9,873 nucleotides of DNA from DASPXY01 sp038227745. GTDB taxonomy: Bacteria > Planctomycetota > Planctomycetia > Gemmatales > Gemmataceae. The notes beneath the pieces were generated by a model. It worked only from the letters and a program-made list of their open reading frames with translations. It was not told where the DNA came from and ran no database searches. The stretch covers positions 1-9,873 of the forward strand of contig JBBRPS010000366.1 in the NCBI GenBank assembly GCA_038227745.1, written 5' to 3'. Of the stretch, positions 1-6,765 are shown one piece after another. Position numbers and translations under genes: made by a program. Each line of letters begins with the position of its first letter. The first letter of the stretch is position 1.

Positions 1-87
1 CGGTTCGGCGGGGCCGGCGACGACAGCCGGACCGCCATGTGGGGCACGTAGGTGTCTCTGTTGGGGGTGTAAGGCTACGCGTCGCTG
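1..87 (+). pseudogene. Degenerate repeat units with in-frame stops, upstream continuation of the giant gene
   Basis: In the frame of the downstream gene this stretch reads as one and a half repeat units (FGGAGDDS, then many replacements, then SLVAS). It keeps the exact 57-bp spacing but has TAG at 49-51 and TAA at 70-72. Compared with the unit at 400, codons for F, G, G, D, N and D have become L, G, V, stop, Y and A. The changes are substitutions only, with no indels. This is either real decay or sequence/assembly error at a repeat edge. In both cases the gene probably once extended, or still extends, upstream. Confidence 0.6.
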
Positions 88-840
88 GTGGCCAGCGGGG
101 GCGACCACATCACGCTCTTCGGCGGCGCCGGCAACGACAGCCTGGCCGCCGACGGCGGCCGTGAAGTCACCCTCTTCGGCGGGGACGGCAACGACTCGCT
201 GGCGGCCAACGCCGGGCAGGACATCACGCTCTTCGGCGGCGCCGGCGACGACTCGCTGGCGGCCAACGGCGGCACCGGCGTGACGCTGTTCGGCGGCGAC
301 GGCAACGACTCCCTGGTGGCCAACGCCGGCACCGAGGTCACCCTCTTCGGCGGCACCGGTGACGACAGCCTGGCGGCGAACGGGGGCAGGGACGTGACGC
401 TGTTCGGCGGCGACGGCAACGACTCGCTGGTGGCCAACGGCGGCGACCACATCACCCTCTTCGGCGGCGCCGGCAACGATTCCCTGGCCGCCGACGGCGG
501 CAGTGAGGTCACGCTGTTCGGCGGCGACGGCAACGACTCGCTGGTGGCCCACGCCGGCAGCGACATCACCCTGTTCGGCGGCACCGGCGACGACAGCCTG
601 GCGGCTGAGGGGGGTACCGAGGTGACGCTGTTCGGCGGCGACGGCAACGACTTGCTCGTCGCCACCGCCGGGCATGACATCACCCTGTTCGGCAACGCCG
701 GCAACGACAGCCTGACCGCCGAGGGCGGCACCGAGGTCACCCTGTTCGGCGGCGACGGCAACGACATCCTGACGGCGACCGGCGGCCTCGACGTCACCCT
801 CTTCGGGGACGCCGGCAACGACACCCTCCGGGCCTCGGAT
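1..840 (+). repeat. 57-bp coding tandem repeat array, 15 units, RTX-like
   Basis: Units begin with a Leu-Phe codon pair at 58, 115, 172 and every 57 bp up to 799, and the window opens on a unit boundary at base 1. The 19-residue consensus is LFGGDGNDSLVANAGTEVT. It carries one GGxGxD calcium-binding turn per unit instead of the canonical back-to-back nonapeptides. Two flavours alternate (GGDGND, then GG[A/T]G[N/D]D), giving a 114-bp dimer. A 342-bp higher-order copy is also visible: the stretch around 86-172 recurs almost unchanged at 428-514. The units diverge towards 799, as is usual at the edge of a tandem array. Confidence 0.93.
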
Positions 841-3800
841 ACTCAGGACTACCGAGCCCTGTTGACCCCTGTCAATGGGACGGACGTCATCGTCCAGTAC
901 ATCATGCCCACGTCGGACCACTACGGGCAGGGGCTGCAGATCTTCGTCCAGCCCGTGCAGGACGGTAGCGTCCCACCGGGGCCGTTCCTCTTCATCACCC
1001 TGGGAACGGACATTCGAGGCGCCGTCACCACCACCGCCGAGGAACTCGTGAATGCGTTGAGCTCCGACAGCCTTGCCAGCTCGCTGGTGGGGGCCACGGT
1101 CGTCCTCGCGGGCAGCCCCGGCACTGGCCTGACCTCCCCCCGCCTGGCCCCGCCCGGCGTCGTGGTGTACGGCGGCGCCGGCGACGACACGCTCATCGCC
1201 GACGACGCCACCACGCTGCTCGGCGAGGAGGGCAACGACACCTACCGCTTCACCCGCGCCGCCGACAACGTCACGCTCGACGAGATACCAATGGCCGGCG
1301 GCGTGTCGCTCGGCAGCGACACGCTCGATTTCTCGGCCCTGTCCGCCGTCACGATCAACCTCGGCCTCAGTGCCGCGCAGGCGGTCACGTCCACCCTGAC
1401 CGTGACCCTCCTGGGCACGTTCGCGAACGTGATCGGCACCCCCGGCAACGACCTCCTCGCCGGCAACGCCGCCGACAACTTGTTGGTCGGCGGCGCGGGC
1501 GACGACACTCTGTTCGGTGGGGCCGGCAACGACACGCTGCTGGGCGGTTCCGGCAACGACCTCATTGTGCTGAACAGCGCTTCGCGGCTCGACGTGATCG
1601 ACGGCGGGGCGGGAATGAACCGGCTGGACCTGAGCCAGGCCCCTGGCCTGACACTGCAAACCGCCCCGGTTTCCGTCACCCTCTTCGGGGCGACGCCGAC
1701 CGTGACCGTGACGGACGGCGGCGGCACCTACAACGGCACAGCCTTCATCGCCACGGCGACGGTGCAGGGCGTGAGCGGCCCGGCGGCGAGCAGCCTGGAG
1801 GGCGTCACGCCGACCCTGACGTACTACGTGGGCAGCGACACCACCGGCATGCAGCTGAGCGGGGCGCCGACGGCGGCGGGGACGTACACCGTGGTGGCGA
1901 CGTTCATCGGCAGCCCGGACTACAGCGCCGCCAGCACCAGCACGACCTTTGTTATCAGCCCGGTGGTGCTGACGGTGAAGGCCAACGACGCGAGCAAGGT
2001 ATACGGCGCGGCCTTGCCCCCCCTGACTCCCAGCTACAGTGGCTTCGTCAGCGGTGAATCCGCCGCCAACCTGACCACGCCGCCCACGCTGACCACGAGT
2101 GCGACAGTGACCAGCCCCGTCGGCAGCTATTCCATCACGGTCAGCGGCGCCGCCGCCGCGAATTACACCCTCACCTACGTCAGCGGCACCCTCACCGTCA
2201 CGGCGGCCCCCACGAGCGTGGGCGTCACCGCCCCGACCGTCGCCGCCGGCCAGCACGGCCAGGTAACCGTGACGGTCAGCGCCGGCAGCCTCATGCCGAC
2301 GGGCACCATCACCCTGACCGTCGATGGCGGCTCGGCGCTGTCGAAGCCCCTGGTGAGCGGCGCCGCAACCTTCGACGTCGGCATCCTGAACGCCGGCAGC
2401 CACAGCCTGTCGGCCGGCTACGCCGCCCAGGGCAACTTCCTCCCCAGCAGCGCCACCGGCACCCTGACCGTGACGCCGATAACGACCGGCCACTCTGTGT
2501 ACGTCCTCAACACGACCGCCGCCGCCGCCATCAGCCTCTCGGGCAACGCCTCCCTCGAGATCACCGGCGTGCTCGACGTGAACTCGAACTCGGGTACGGC
2601 CTTCACCATCAGCGGTAACGCTCACGTCAGCGCGAGCAGCATCAACGTGGTCGGCCACGTCCAGAAGAGCGGGAACGCTTCTCTCGGCACCACGCCGGTT
2701 ACTATCGGGGCGAAGGCTGTCGCCGACCCGCTGGCCGGCCTGGCCATCCCCACCGACCTGGTGTTTTGCGGTTCGGTCAACCTCAGCGGCAACAGCGCGT
2801 TGACCATCAACCCCGGCATTTACGGCCAGATCAGCGTGTCGGGAAACGCCCGCCTGACCCTCAAACCCGGCACCTACGCCATCGCCGGCGGCGGCTTCAC
2901 CGTCACCGGCAACGCCCAGGTCAGCGGCAGCGGCATCCTCCTCTACAACGCCGGCAGCAACTACCCCAACGGCACCGGCGGCACCTTCGGCGGCCTTACC
3001 TTCGGAGGCAACGGCCACATCGATCTGGCGCCGGCCGCCGGCGGGACCTACGCGGGCATCCTGATCTTCCAGTCCCGCGATAACCTCCGCGCCCTCTCCC
3101 TCAGCGGCAACGCCATCCTCCTGCACGGCGGGACCATCTACGCCCCGTCGGCCCTGCTCTCCGTCAGCGGCAACGCCAAGGTCGAGGGTTCGCTCGTGGT
3201 CAACCAGCTCACGCTGACCGGCAACGCCGCCAGCACCCTGACCGCCGCAGGCTCCGGCGGGAGCAACGAGGCGAATAGCGCGGGCCAACTGCTGGCCGGC
3301 GACCTGGTCGTGTACGTGGACAACAGCGCCGGCAACCTCACCGACGAGACGCTGGCACGGATCCACAACGCCATCGCCGCCATCAACGCCGTCATCAACC
3401 CCTTCGGCGTGAACATCACCGAGGTCAACGATCCCGCCGCGGCGACGACCGTCCTGCAGGTGGCCGCCACCAGCGCGGTCGGCGGCGCCGCCGAGGGCGT
3501 GCTCGGGTGCGAGTCTGCCGGCTACGTCACCATCGTCTCGGGCTGGAACTGGTACACAGGCACCGACGCCGGCGGGGTGGGGGCGGGCCAGTACGACTTC
3601 CAGACGATCGTGACGCACGAGCTGGGCCACGCCCTCGGCCTCGGCCACAGCACCAACGCGAGCTCGGCCATGTACGCCATGCTCGGCACCGGCGAAGCAC
3701 GGCGTGTACTGAGTGTCGCCGACCTGGCCATCCCGGACGCGGAGGCCGGGCCGTGCGGTCTGCACGCGGCCGGCACCGTCCCGGTGGTCAACGCCCTGGC

Positions 3801-4368
3801 GCCGCCGGCCGCCACCCTCGACCCCGTGGCTGCCCCGGGGCACGGGTTGCTATCACCCGATCTGCCGGCGCCCGCCTCGTCGGGGACACAGGCACCGCAG
3901 GTCCTGACCGGGCCGGCCGTCACCGTCCTGCCGGGCGCCGGCGGCGTACTCCACTGGAGTGAGACGCACGGCACGGAAGCACTGCACGGCGGCGACGGCG
4001 GCCTGGTGCTGGTCGGCGGCGACGGCGACGACGTCCTCATCGGCGGCGACGGGCGTGACATGCTCGTCGGCGGCATCGGCAGCGACCGTGCCGGCGAGGG
4101 CAGCGGCGCCACGCACACCGTCGAGGCCAGCGACTTCGACACCCACGAGGCGGCGCTGCGGACGGTCCTCCACGAATGGGGCTCCGGCGATCGCGGGCGC
4201 CGCGCCGACGGCGACCTGCCCGGCGTCGGCCTGGCCGGAGACGCCCAGGACCAGGCGCTGGACGGGACGGCGCGGGACCTGCTCCCCGGCGACGGCGACG
4301 TCTTCGCGGCCCTGTTCGCCGAGGTCTTCGCGAGCGGCCTGGGCGGCGACCTCGACCTCGGGGCGTGA
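88..4368 (+). CDS. Giant secreted RTX-repeat / MBG / Ig-like / matrixin metalloprotease protein (5' end probably missing)
   Basis: Likely a secreted or surface calcium-binding protein with a zinc endopeptidase domain; substrate unknown. Residues count from the GTG at 88. Seen in order: a 19-residue RTX-like array (1-250); an unassigned beta-rich insert (252-357); RTX motifs at 362-390 and 450-494; an Ig-like/MBG-type segment (538-625); an MBG_2-like domain starting VVLTVKANDASKVYG (626-706); a Big_3-like domain (710-797); ten [S/T/G]GN beta repeats (about 798-1054); a matrixin-like catalytic domain (1070-1225) with HELGHALGLGH at 1177-1187 and the Met-turn SSAMYAM at 1192-1198; RTX nonapeptides at 1301-1333; and an acidic C-terminus. 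All three zinc histidines and the catalytic Glu are present. No signal peptide or ribosome-binding site precedes codon 88, and the same repeat continues upstream, so the true start is probably outside the window. It ends with TGA at 4366. The domain calls are by eye. Confidence 0.85.
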   Translation: MASGGDHITLFGGAGNDSLAADGGREVTLFGGDGNDSLAANAGQDITLFGGAGDDSLAANGGTGVTLFGGDGNDSLVANAGTEVTLFGGTGDDSLAANGGRDVTLFGGDGNDSLVANGGDHITLFGGAGNDSLAADGGSEVTLFGGDGNDSLVAHAGSDITLFGGTGDDSLAAEGGTEVTLFGGDGNDLLVATAGHDITLFGNAGNDSLTAEGGTEVTLFGGDGNDILTATGGLDVTLFGDAGNDTLRASDTQDYRALLTPVNGTDVIVQYIMPTSDHYGQGLQIFVQPVQDGSVPPGPFLFITLGTDIRGAVTTTAEELVNALSSDSLASSLVGATVVLAGSPGTGLTSPRLAPPGVVVYGGAGDDTLIADDATTLLGEEGNDTYRFTRAADNVTLDEIPMAGGVSLGSDTLDFSALSAVTINLGLSAAQAVTSTLTVTLLGTFANVIGTPGNDLLAGNAADNLLVGGAGDDTLFGGAGNDTLLGGSGNDLIVLNSASRLDVIDGGAGMNRLDLSQAPGLTLQTAPVSVTLFGATPTVTVTDGGGTYNGTAFIATATVQGVSGPAASSLEGVTPTLTYYVGSDTTGMQLSGAPTAAGTYTVVATFIGSPDYSAASTSTTFVISPVVLTVKANDASKVYGAALPPLTPSYSGFVSGESAANLTTPPTLTTSATVTSPVGSYSITVSGAAAANYTLTYVSGTLTVTAAPTSVGVTAPTVAAGQHGQVTVTVSAGSLMPTGTITLTVDGGSALSKPLVSGAATFDVGILNAGSHSLSAGYAAQGNFLPSSATGTLTVTPITTGHSVYVLNTTAAAAISLSGNASLEITGVLDVNSNSGTAFTISGNAHVSASSINVVGHVQKSGNASLGTTPVTIGAKAVADPLAGLAIPTDLVFCGSVNLSGNSALTINPGIYGQISVSGNARLTLKPGTYAIAGGGFTVTGNAQVSGSGILLYNAGSNYPNGTGGTFGGLTFGGNGHIDLAPAAGGTYAGILIFQSRDNLRALSLSGNAILLHGGTIYAPSALLSVSGNAKVEGSLVVNQLTLTGNAASTLTAAGSGGSNEANSAGQLLAGDLVVYVDNSAGNLTDETLARIHNAIAAINAVINPFGVNITEVNDPAAATTVLQVAATSAVGGAAEGVLGCESAGYVTIVSGWNWYTGTDAGGVGAGQYDFQTIVTHELGHALGLGHSTNASSAMYAMLGTGEARRVLSVADLAIPDAEAGPCGLHAAGTVPVVNALAPPAATLDPVAAPGHGLLSPDLPAPASSGTQAPQVLTGPAVTVLPGAGGVLHWSETHGTEALHGGDGGLVLVGGDGDDVLIGGDGRDMLVGGIGSDRAGEGSGATHTVEASDFDTHEAALRTVLHEWGSGDRGRRADGDLPGVGLAGDAQDQALDGTARDLLPGDGDVFAALFAEVFASGLGGDLDLGA
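2530..3234 (+). repeat. Ten [S/T/G]GN beta-strand repeats within the giant protein
   Basis: Within the coding sequence the pattern hydrophobic-x-hydrophobic-[S/T/G]-G-N-[A/S/G]-x-hydrophobic recurs ten times: SLSGNASL, TISGNAHV, QKSGNASL, NLSGNSAL, SVSGNARL, TVTGNAQV, TFGGNGHI, SLSGNAIL, SVSGNAKV and TLTGNAAS. Spacing varies from about 15 to 35 residues, so this is a protein-level repeat and not a recent DNA duplication. The pattern fits rungs of a right-handed beta-solenoid, a fold common in bacterial surface proteins. The fold assignment is inference. Confidence 0.7.
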
Positions 4369-4401
4369 CGGCCCGCGGACGTCCGCCCTCTTCCGCATGG
4401 G

Positions 4402-4426
4402 GGGAATGTGCCGCCCCCACATTCCC
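4402..4426 (+). terminator. Candidate terminator hairpin after the giant gene
   Basis: Nine perfectly paired bases (GGGAATGTG with CACATTCCC) flank a 7-nt C-rich loop, 33 nt after the TGA at 4366-4368. No T-run follows, so it would be an atypical or factor-assisted terminator. Its position between two co-directional genes supports the call. Confidence 0.45.
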
Positions 4427-4533
4427 GCGCGCCCCCTTCCGCCCTGCGCACGCGGCCCGGCAATGGGGTATGTCATTGGTAGGGCCTCCGCGCCGGTCGT
4501 CCCCGTCTCCCGACTCCTCACCGCGGAACGACC

Positions 4534-5181
4534 ATGTCGAAAACCTGGGAGAGCCTGTTGCAGGTGGACCTGGCGACGGAAGGCCAGCGCGGACAGTTCG
4601 GCCGACTCGCCGCCCGGCGCAACTGGGGCCTCGCCCTGCTCCTGGTCGGCTGGCTGCACCTGGCGGCCTTCTCGTTCTGCTATTACCTGACGATCGTGCG
4701 GCACTATCACGAGTCGGCGGGCTACCTGGCGGTGTGGATCGGGGAGCTGTGCGGGACGTGGGCGGTGTTCCGGATCTGCGGGGGGCGGCGGCCGGCGCTC
4801 GACTCGCCACTGCCATTGGAACTGCTCGTCCGCCGGATCTGGATCGCGTATTTCGTGCTGGCGTTCAACCTGGGAACGCTGAACAGCCTGCGCGGCCATC
4901 ACCTGTTCGAGTTCTTCCCGGCGATGGCCACGCTGGCCTCGTTCGCCTTCGCCATGATGACGGTCGTCGTGAGCTGGCGGTTCTTCGCGGCCGTGCTGGT
5001 GATGTTCGGCGGCGGCCTGCTGATGGCGGCCCACCTCCTGCACGCCTACCTGATCTTCGCGCTGGCCTGGGGGTTGGTGCTGAACGGCATCGGGCTGTCT
5101 CTGTGCCTGGCGCGCCGTGCGCGCCAGGCACAGAGACAGCCTGTCGAAGAGACGTCCGGAGTCGCGACCAGCGTCAGTTGA
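4534..5181 (+). CDS. Hypothetical six-helix integral membrane protein
   Basis: I do not recognise this 215-residue protein. A hydrophilic N-terminus (1-30) is followed by six hydrophobic segments at about 31-54, 62-82, 101-119, 126-148, 149-169 and 171-192, then a basic polar tail. No catalytic or transport motif is visible. Several aromatic and His residues lie near helix ends (HYHE at 57-60, GHH at 121-123), but they do not form a known site. The ATG at 4534 has only a weak purine stretch upstream (GGAA at 4525-4528). The last 29 residues are unusual: residues 187-203 are encoded by a perfect 23-bp palindrome. The stop overlaps the convergent mcsB stop by 8 bp. The gene is probably real, given its consistent hydrophobic pattern. 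No functional link to its neighbours is evident. Confidence 0.75.
   Translation: MSKTWESLLQVDLATEGQRGQFGRLAARRNWGLALLLVGWLHLAAFSFCYYLTIVRHYHESAGYLAVWIGELCGTWAVFRICGGRRPALDSPLPLELLVRRIWIAYFVLAFNLGTLNSLRGHHLFEFFPAMATLASFAFAMMTVVVSWRFFAAVLVMFGGGLLMAAHLLHAYLIFALAWGLVLNGIGLSLCLARRARQAQRQPVEETSGVATSVS
5093..5141. repeat. Perfect 23-bp inverted repeat with 3-nt loop
   Basis: The arms at 5093-5115 and 5119-5141 are exact reverse complements around CGT; each includes the core CTGTCTCTGTGCCTGG or its complement. Pairing can extend two more positions outward through one G-T wobble. The element lies inside the 3' coding end of the membrane protein gene. On the opposite strand it lies 32 nt beyond the mcsB stop, so it could terminate mcsB transcription, although no T-run follows on either strand. 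It may instead be a REP-like or mobile palindromic element. Confidence 0.85.
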
Positions 5182-6241
5182 GGTGCGGCCCCAGCTCGCG
5201 GAGGCGGTTGCGCAGGTAGCGGGCGCGGGCGGCGTTGCGCTCCTCACCGTCGAGCGAGGCGCCCATGATCTTCTGCAGGTGCGCCGGCTGCGTCTGGATG
5301 AACAGCTCGTTCACCGTCGGGATGGTGATGTCGTCCAGCAGCCCCAGGTTCACGCCCAGGCGCACGCTGGAGAGCAGGTCCATCGTCTCCTCTGAGGTCA
5401 TCATCGTCGCCGAGCAGAGCGTGCCGTAGGCGCGCGAGACGCGGTCCTGCAGGGCCTGGCGCGTCTCGCGGACCATCGTCGCGCGGGCCTGGCGCTCGTA
5501 GGTGATGATCTGCGGAATCACCTCGCGGATTTCGGAGAGGATGGTCGTCTCGCTCTTGCCGAGCGTGACCTGGTTGGAGATCTGGTAGAAGTCGCCGGAC
5601 GCCCGGCTGCCCTCGCCGTACAGGCCGCGGACGGCGAGGTTGATTTTCTGCAGGGCGCGGAAGACCTTCTCGATGTGCTTGGTCACCTGCAGCACAGGCA
5701 GGTGCAGCATGACGGAGGCGCGCATGCCGGTGCCGACGTTCGTGGGGCAGGCGGTTAGATAGCCGAAGTCCTCGCTGAAGGCGTAGCAGACGCGCTGCTC
5801 AATCAGGTCGTCGAGGCGGTCGATGTCCTGCCAGGCCTCGTCGAGGGCGAAGCCGCTGCGCATGACCTGCAGGCGCAGGTGGTCCTCCTCGTTGATCATC
5901 ACGCTGATGTTCTCCGGCGGGGCGACGGCGACGCCGCGCGGCCCCTCGGCGCCGGCGAGCTCGCGGCTGATGAGCTGGCGCTCGACGAGGAACTGGCGGT
6001 CGAGGGCCGACAGGCCGGGGAGATGGACGTAGGCCAACTTGGGGTCGAGGTCGAGCTTGGCGATGCGCTCGCGGAGCATCGTCTCGATCTCGGCCTTCTG
6101 GTGGGCGCTGGCGCGGTTGGTGAACGGAAAGGCGGCGAGGTTGCGGGCCAGCCGGATGCGGCTGGAAACGACGATGTCGGACTCCGGCCCGGTGCCCCGC
6201 AGCCATTCACCGCTGGTATGAGTCAGGCTATCCAGGTTCAT
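5174..6241 (-). CDS. mcsB: McsB protein arginine kinase
   Basis: Uses ATP to phosphorylate arginine residues of cytoplasmic proteins; in Firmicutes the phosphoarginine mark sends proteins to ClpCP. This 355-residue protein is near the usual family length (about 360). The phosphagen-kinase fold is indicated by SSRIRLARN (26-34), the substrate loop NEEDH (117-121), the active-site motif ACPTNVGTGMRAS with catalytic Cys165, and the ASGDFYQISNQVTLG signature (214-228). The C-terminal allosteric phosphoarginine-pocket motif, RDXXRA in characterised McsB, reads RNAARA at 335-340, with Asp replaced by Asn. The start codon ATG at 6241-6239 has AAGGAAG 6 nt upstream, and the gene overlaps the mcsA stop by 14 bp, which implies translational coupling. 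It is the last gene of the minus-strand operon, and its stop overlaps the convergent membrane protein gene by 8 bp. Family assignment is very secure. Confidence 0.96.
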   Translation of the reverse strand: MNLDSLTHTSGEWLRGTGPESDIVVSSRIRLARNLAAFPFTNRASAHQKAEIETMLRERIAKLDLDPKLAYVHLPGLSALDRQFLVERQLISRELAGAEGPRGVAVAPPENISVMINEEDHLRLQVMRSGFALDEAWQDIDRLDDLIEQRVCYAFSEDFGYLTACPTNVGTGMRASVMLHLPVLQVTKHIEKVFRALQKINLAVRGLYGEGSRASGDFYQISNQVTLGKSETTILSEIREVIPQIITYERQARATMVRETRQALQDRVSRAYGTLCSATMMTSEETMDLLSSVRLGVNLGLLDDITIPTVNELFIQTQPAHLQKIMGASLDGEERNAARARYLRNRLRELGPHLN

Positions 6242-6728
6242 CAGCGGCTTCCTTTTGTCGTAGCAGATCGCGCAGGCGGGCGGCCTCCTCGTAGGCCTCG
6301 GCCTCGACCGCCGTGCGCAGTTGACGTCTCAGCTCCACGATCTCGGCCTGGCGGGCGGGGCTGCCGCCCGTGTTGCGCGGCACCTTGCCGACGTGCCGCA
6401 CCGCGCGGTGAATCCGCTCCAGGAGCGGCGTCAGGGCGGCGTGGAACACGTGGTAATCGTGGGGGCAGCCGAGTCGGCCCTCGGCCTTGAACTCCATATA
6501 CTTTATGCCGCACACCGGGCAGGTCAACCGACTCATCTCGTCGGTGGCCTGGCCGAGGTGCGGGGCGATGACGGTCTGGAGGATGACGGAGAGGTTCAGT
6601 TCCTGGTGCTTGAGCAGCTGCTGCTCCTCGGCGCACGCCTGGCACAGGTGGGTTTCTTTCTTGTGGCCGTTGACGATGTCGGTCAGGTGGACGGTGGCCG
6701 GGTTGGGGCAAGACTGGCACTTCACCAC
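6228..6728 (-). CDS. mcsA: McsA-like zinc-finger / UVR-motif protein (copy proximal to mcsB)
   Basis: Predicted activator and partner of the arginine kinase encoded next to it. In the 166-residue protein, zinc-binding Cys pairs are at C4/C7 (CQSC), C29/C32 (CQAC) and C70/C73 (CPVC), and a further Cys88 lies in GRLGCPHDY. HVGKVPR follows at 112-118, and a C-terminal UvrB/C-type UVR motif lies at about 126-160 (YEEAARLRD). Bacillus McsA has the same layout. A purine-rich ribosome-binding site (GGAGGGAG, 6741-6734) precedes two adjacent GTG codons at 6728 and 6725. The second would give MKCQSC, matching the paralogue's MKCQKC, so the true start may be 6725. It follows the upstream paralogue by 37 bp and overlaps mcsB by 14 bp, so the three genes form an operon. 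Confidence 0.93.
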   Translation of the reverse strand: MVKCQSCPNPATVHLTDIVNGHKKETHLCQACAEEQQLLKHQELNLSVILQTVIAPHLGQATDEMSRLTCPVCGIKYMEFKAEGRLGCPHDYHVFHAALTPLLERIHRAVRHVGKVPRNTGGSPARQAEIVELRRQLRTAVEAEAYEEAARLRDLLRQKEAADEPG

Positions 6729-6765
6729 GTTCTCTCCCTCCGTTCCGCCGTGACGCCGTGTCCCC

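Noticed and set aside
75..824. 249-residue minus-strand frame rich in SLPSPPNSV repeats
   Set aside because: It is the exact antisense of the 57-bp coding array; its periodicity is a by-product of the RTX-like repeat, and nothing supports its start.
1..840. Regular repeats resembling a CRISPR array
   Set aside because: The 57-bp units are contiguous without unique spacers, stay in frame and encode a calcium-binding motif.
4176..5219. 347-residue plus-strand frame
   Set aside because: It is an out-of-frame shadow over two real genes and an intergenic hairpin, with Arg/Pro-rich composition and no hydrophobic pattern.
3522..5247. Long minus-strand frames (313 and 464 residues) across the 3' end of the giant gene and the membrane protein gene
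   Set aside because: They are Arg/Pro/Ala-rich low-complexity antisense frames typical of high G+C DNA, with no domain, and they overlap well-supported genes.
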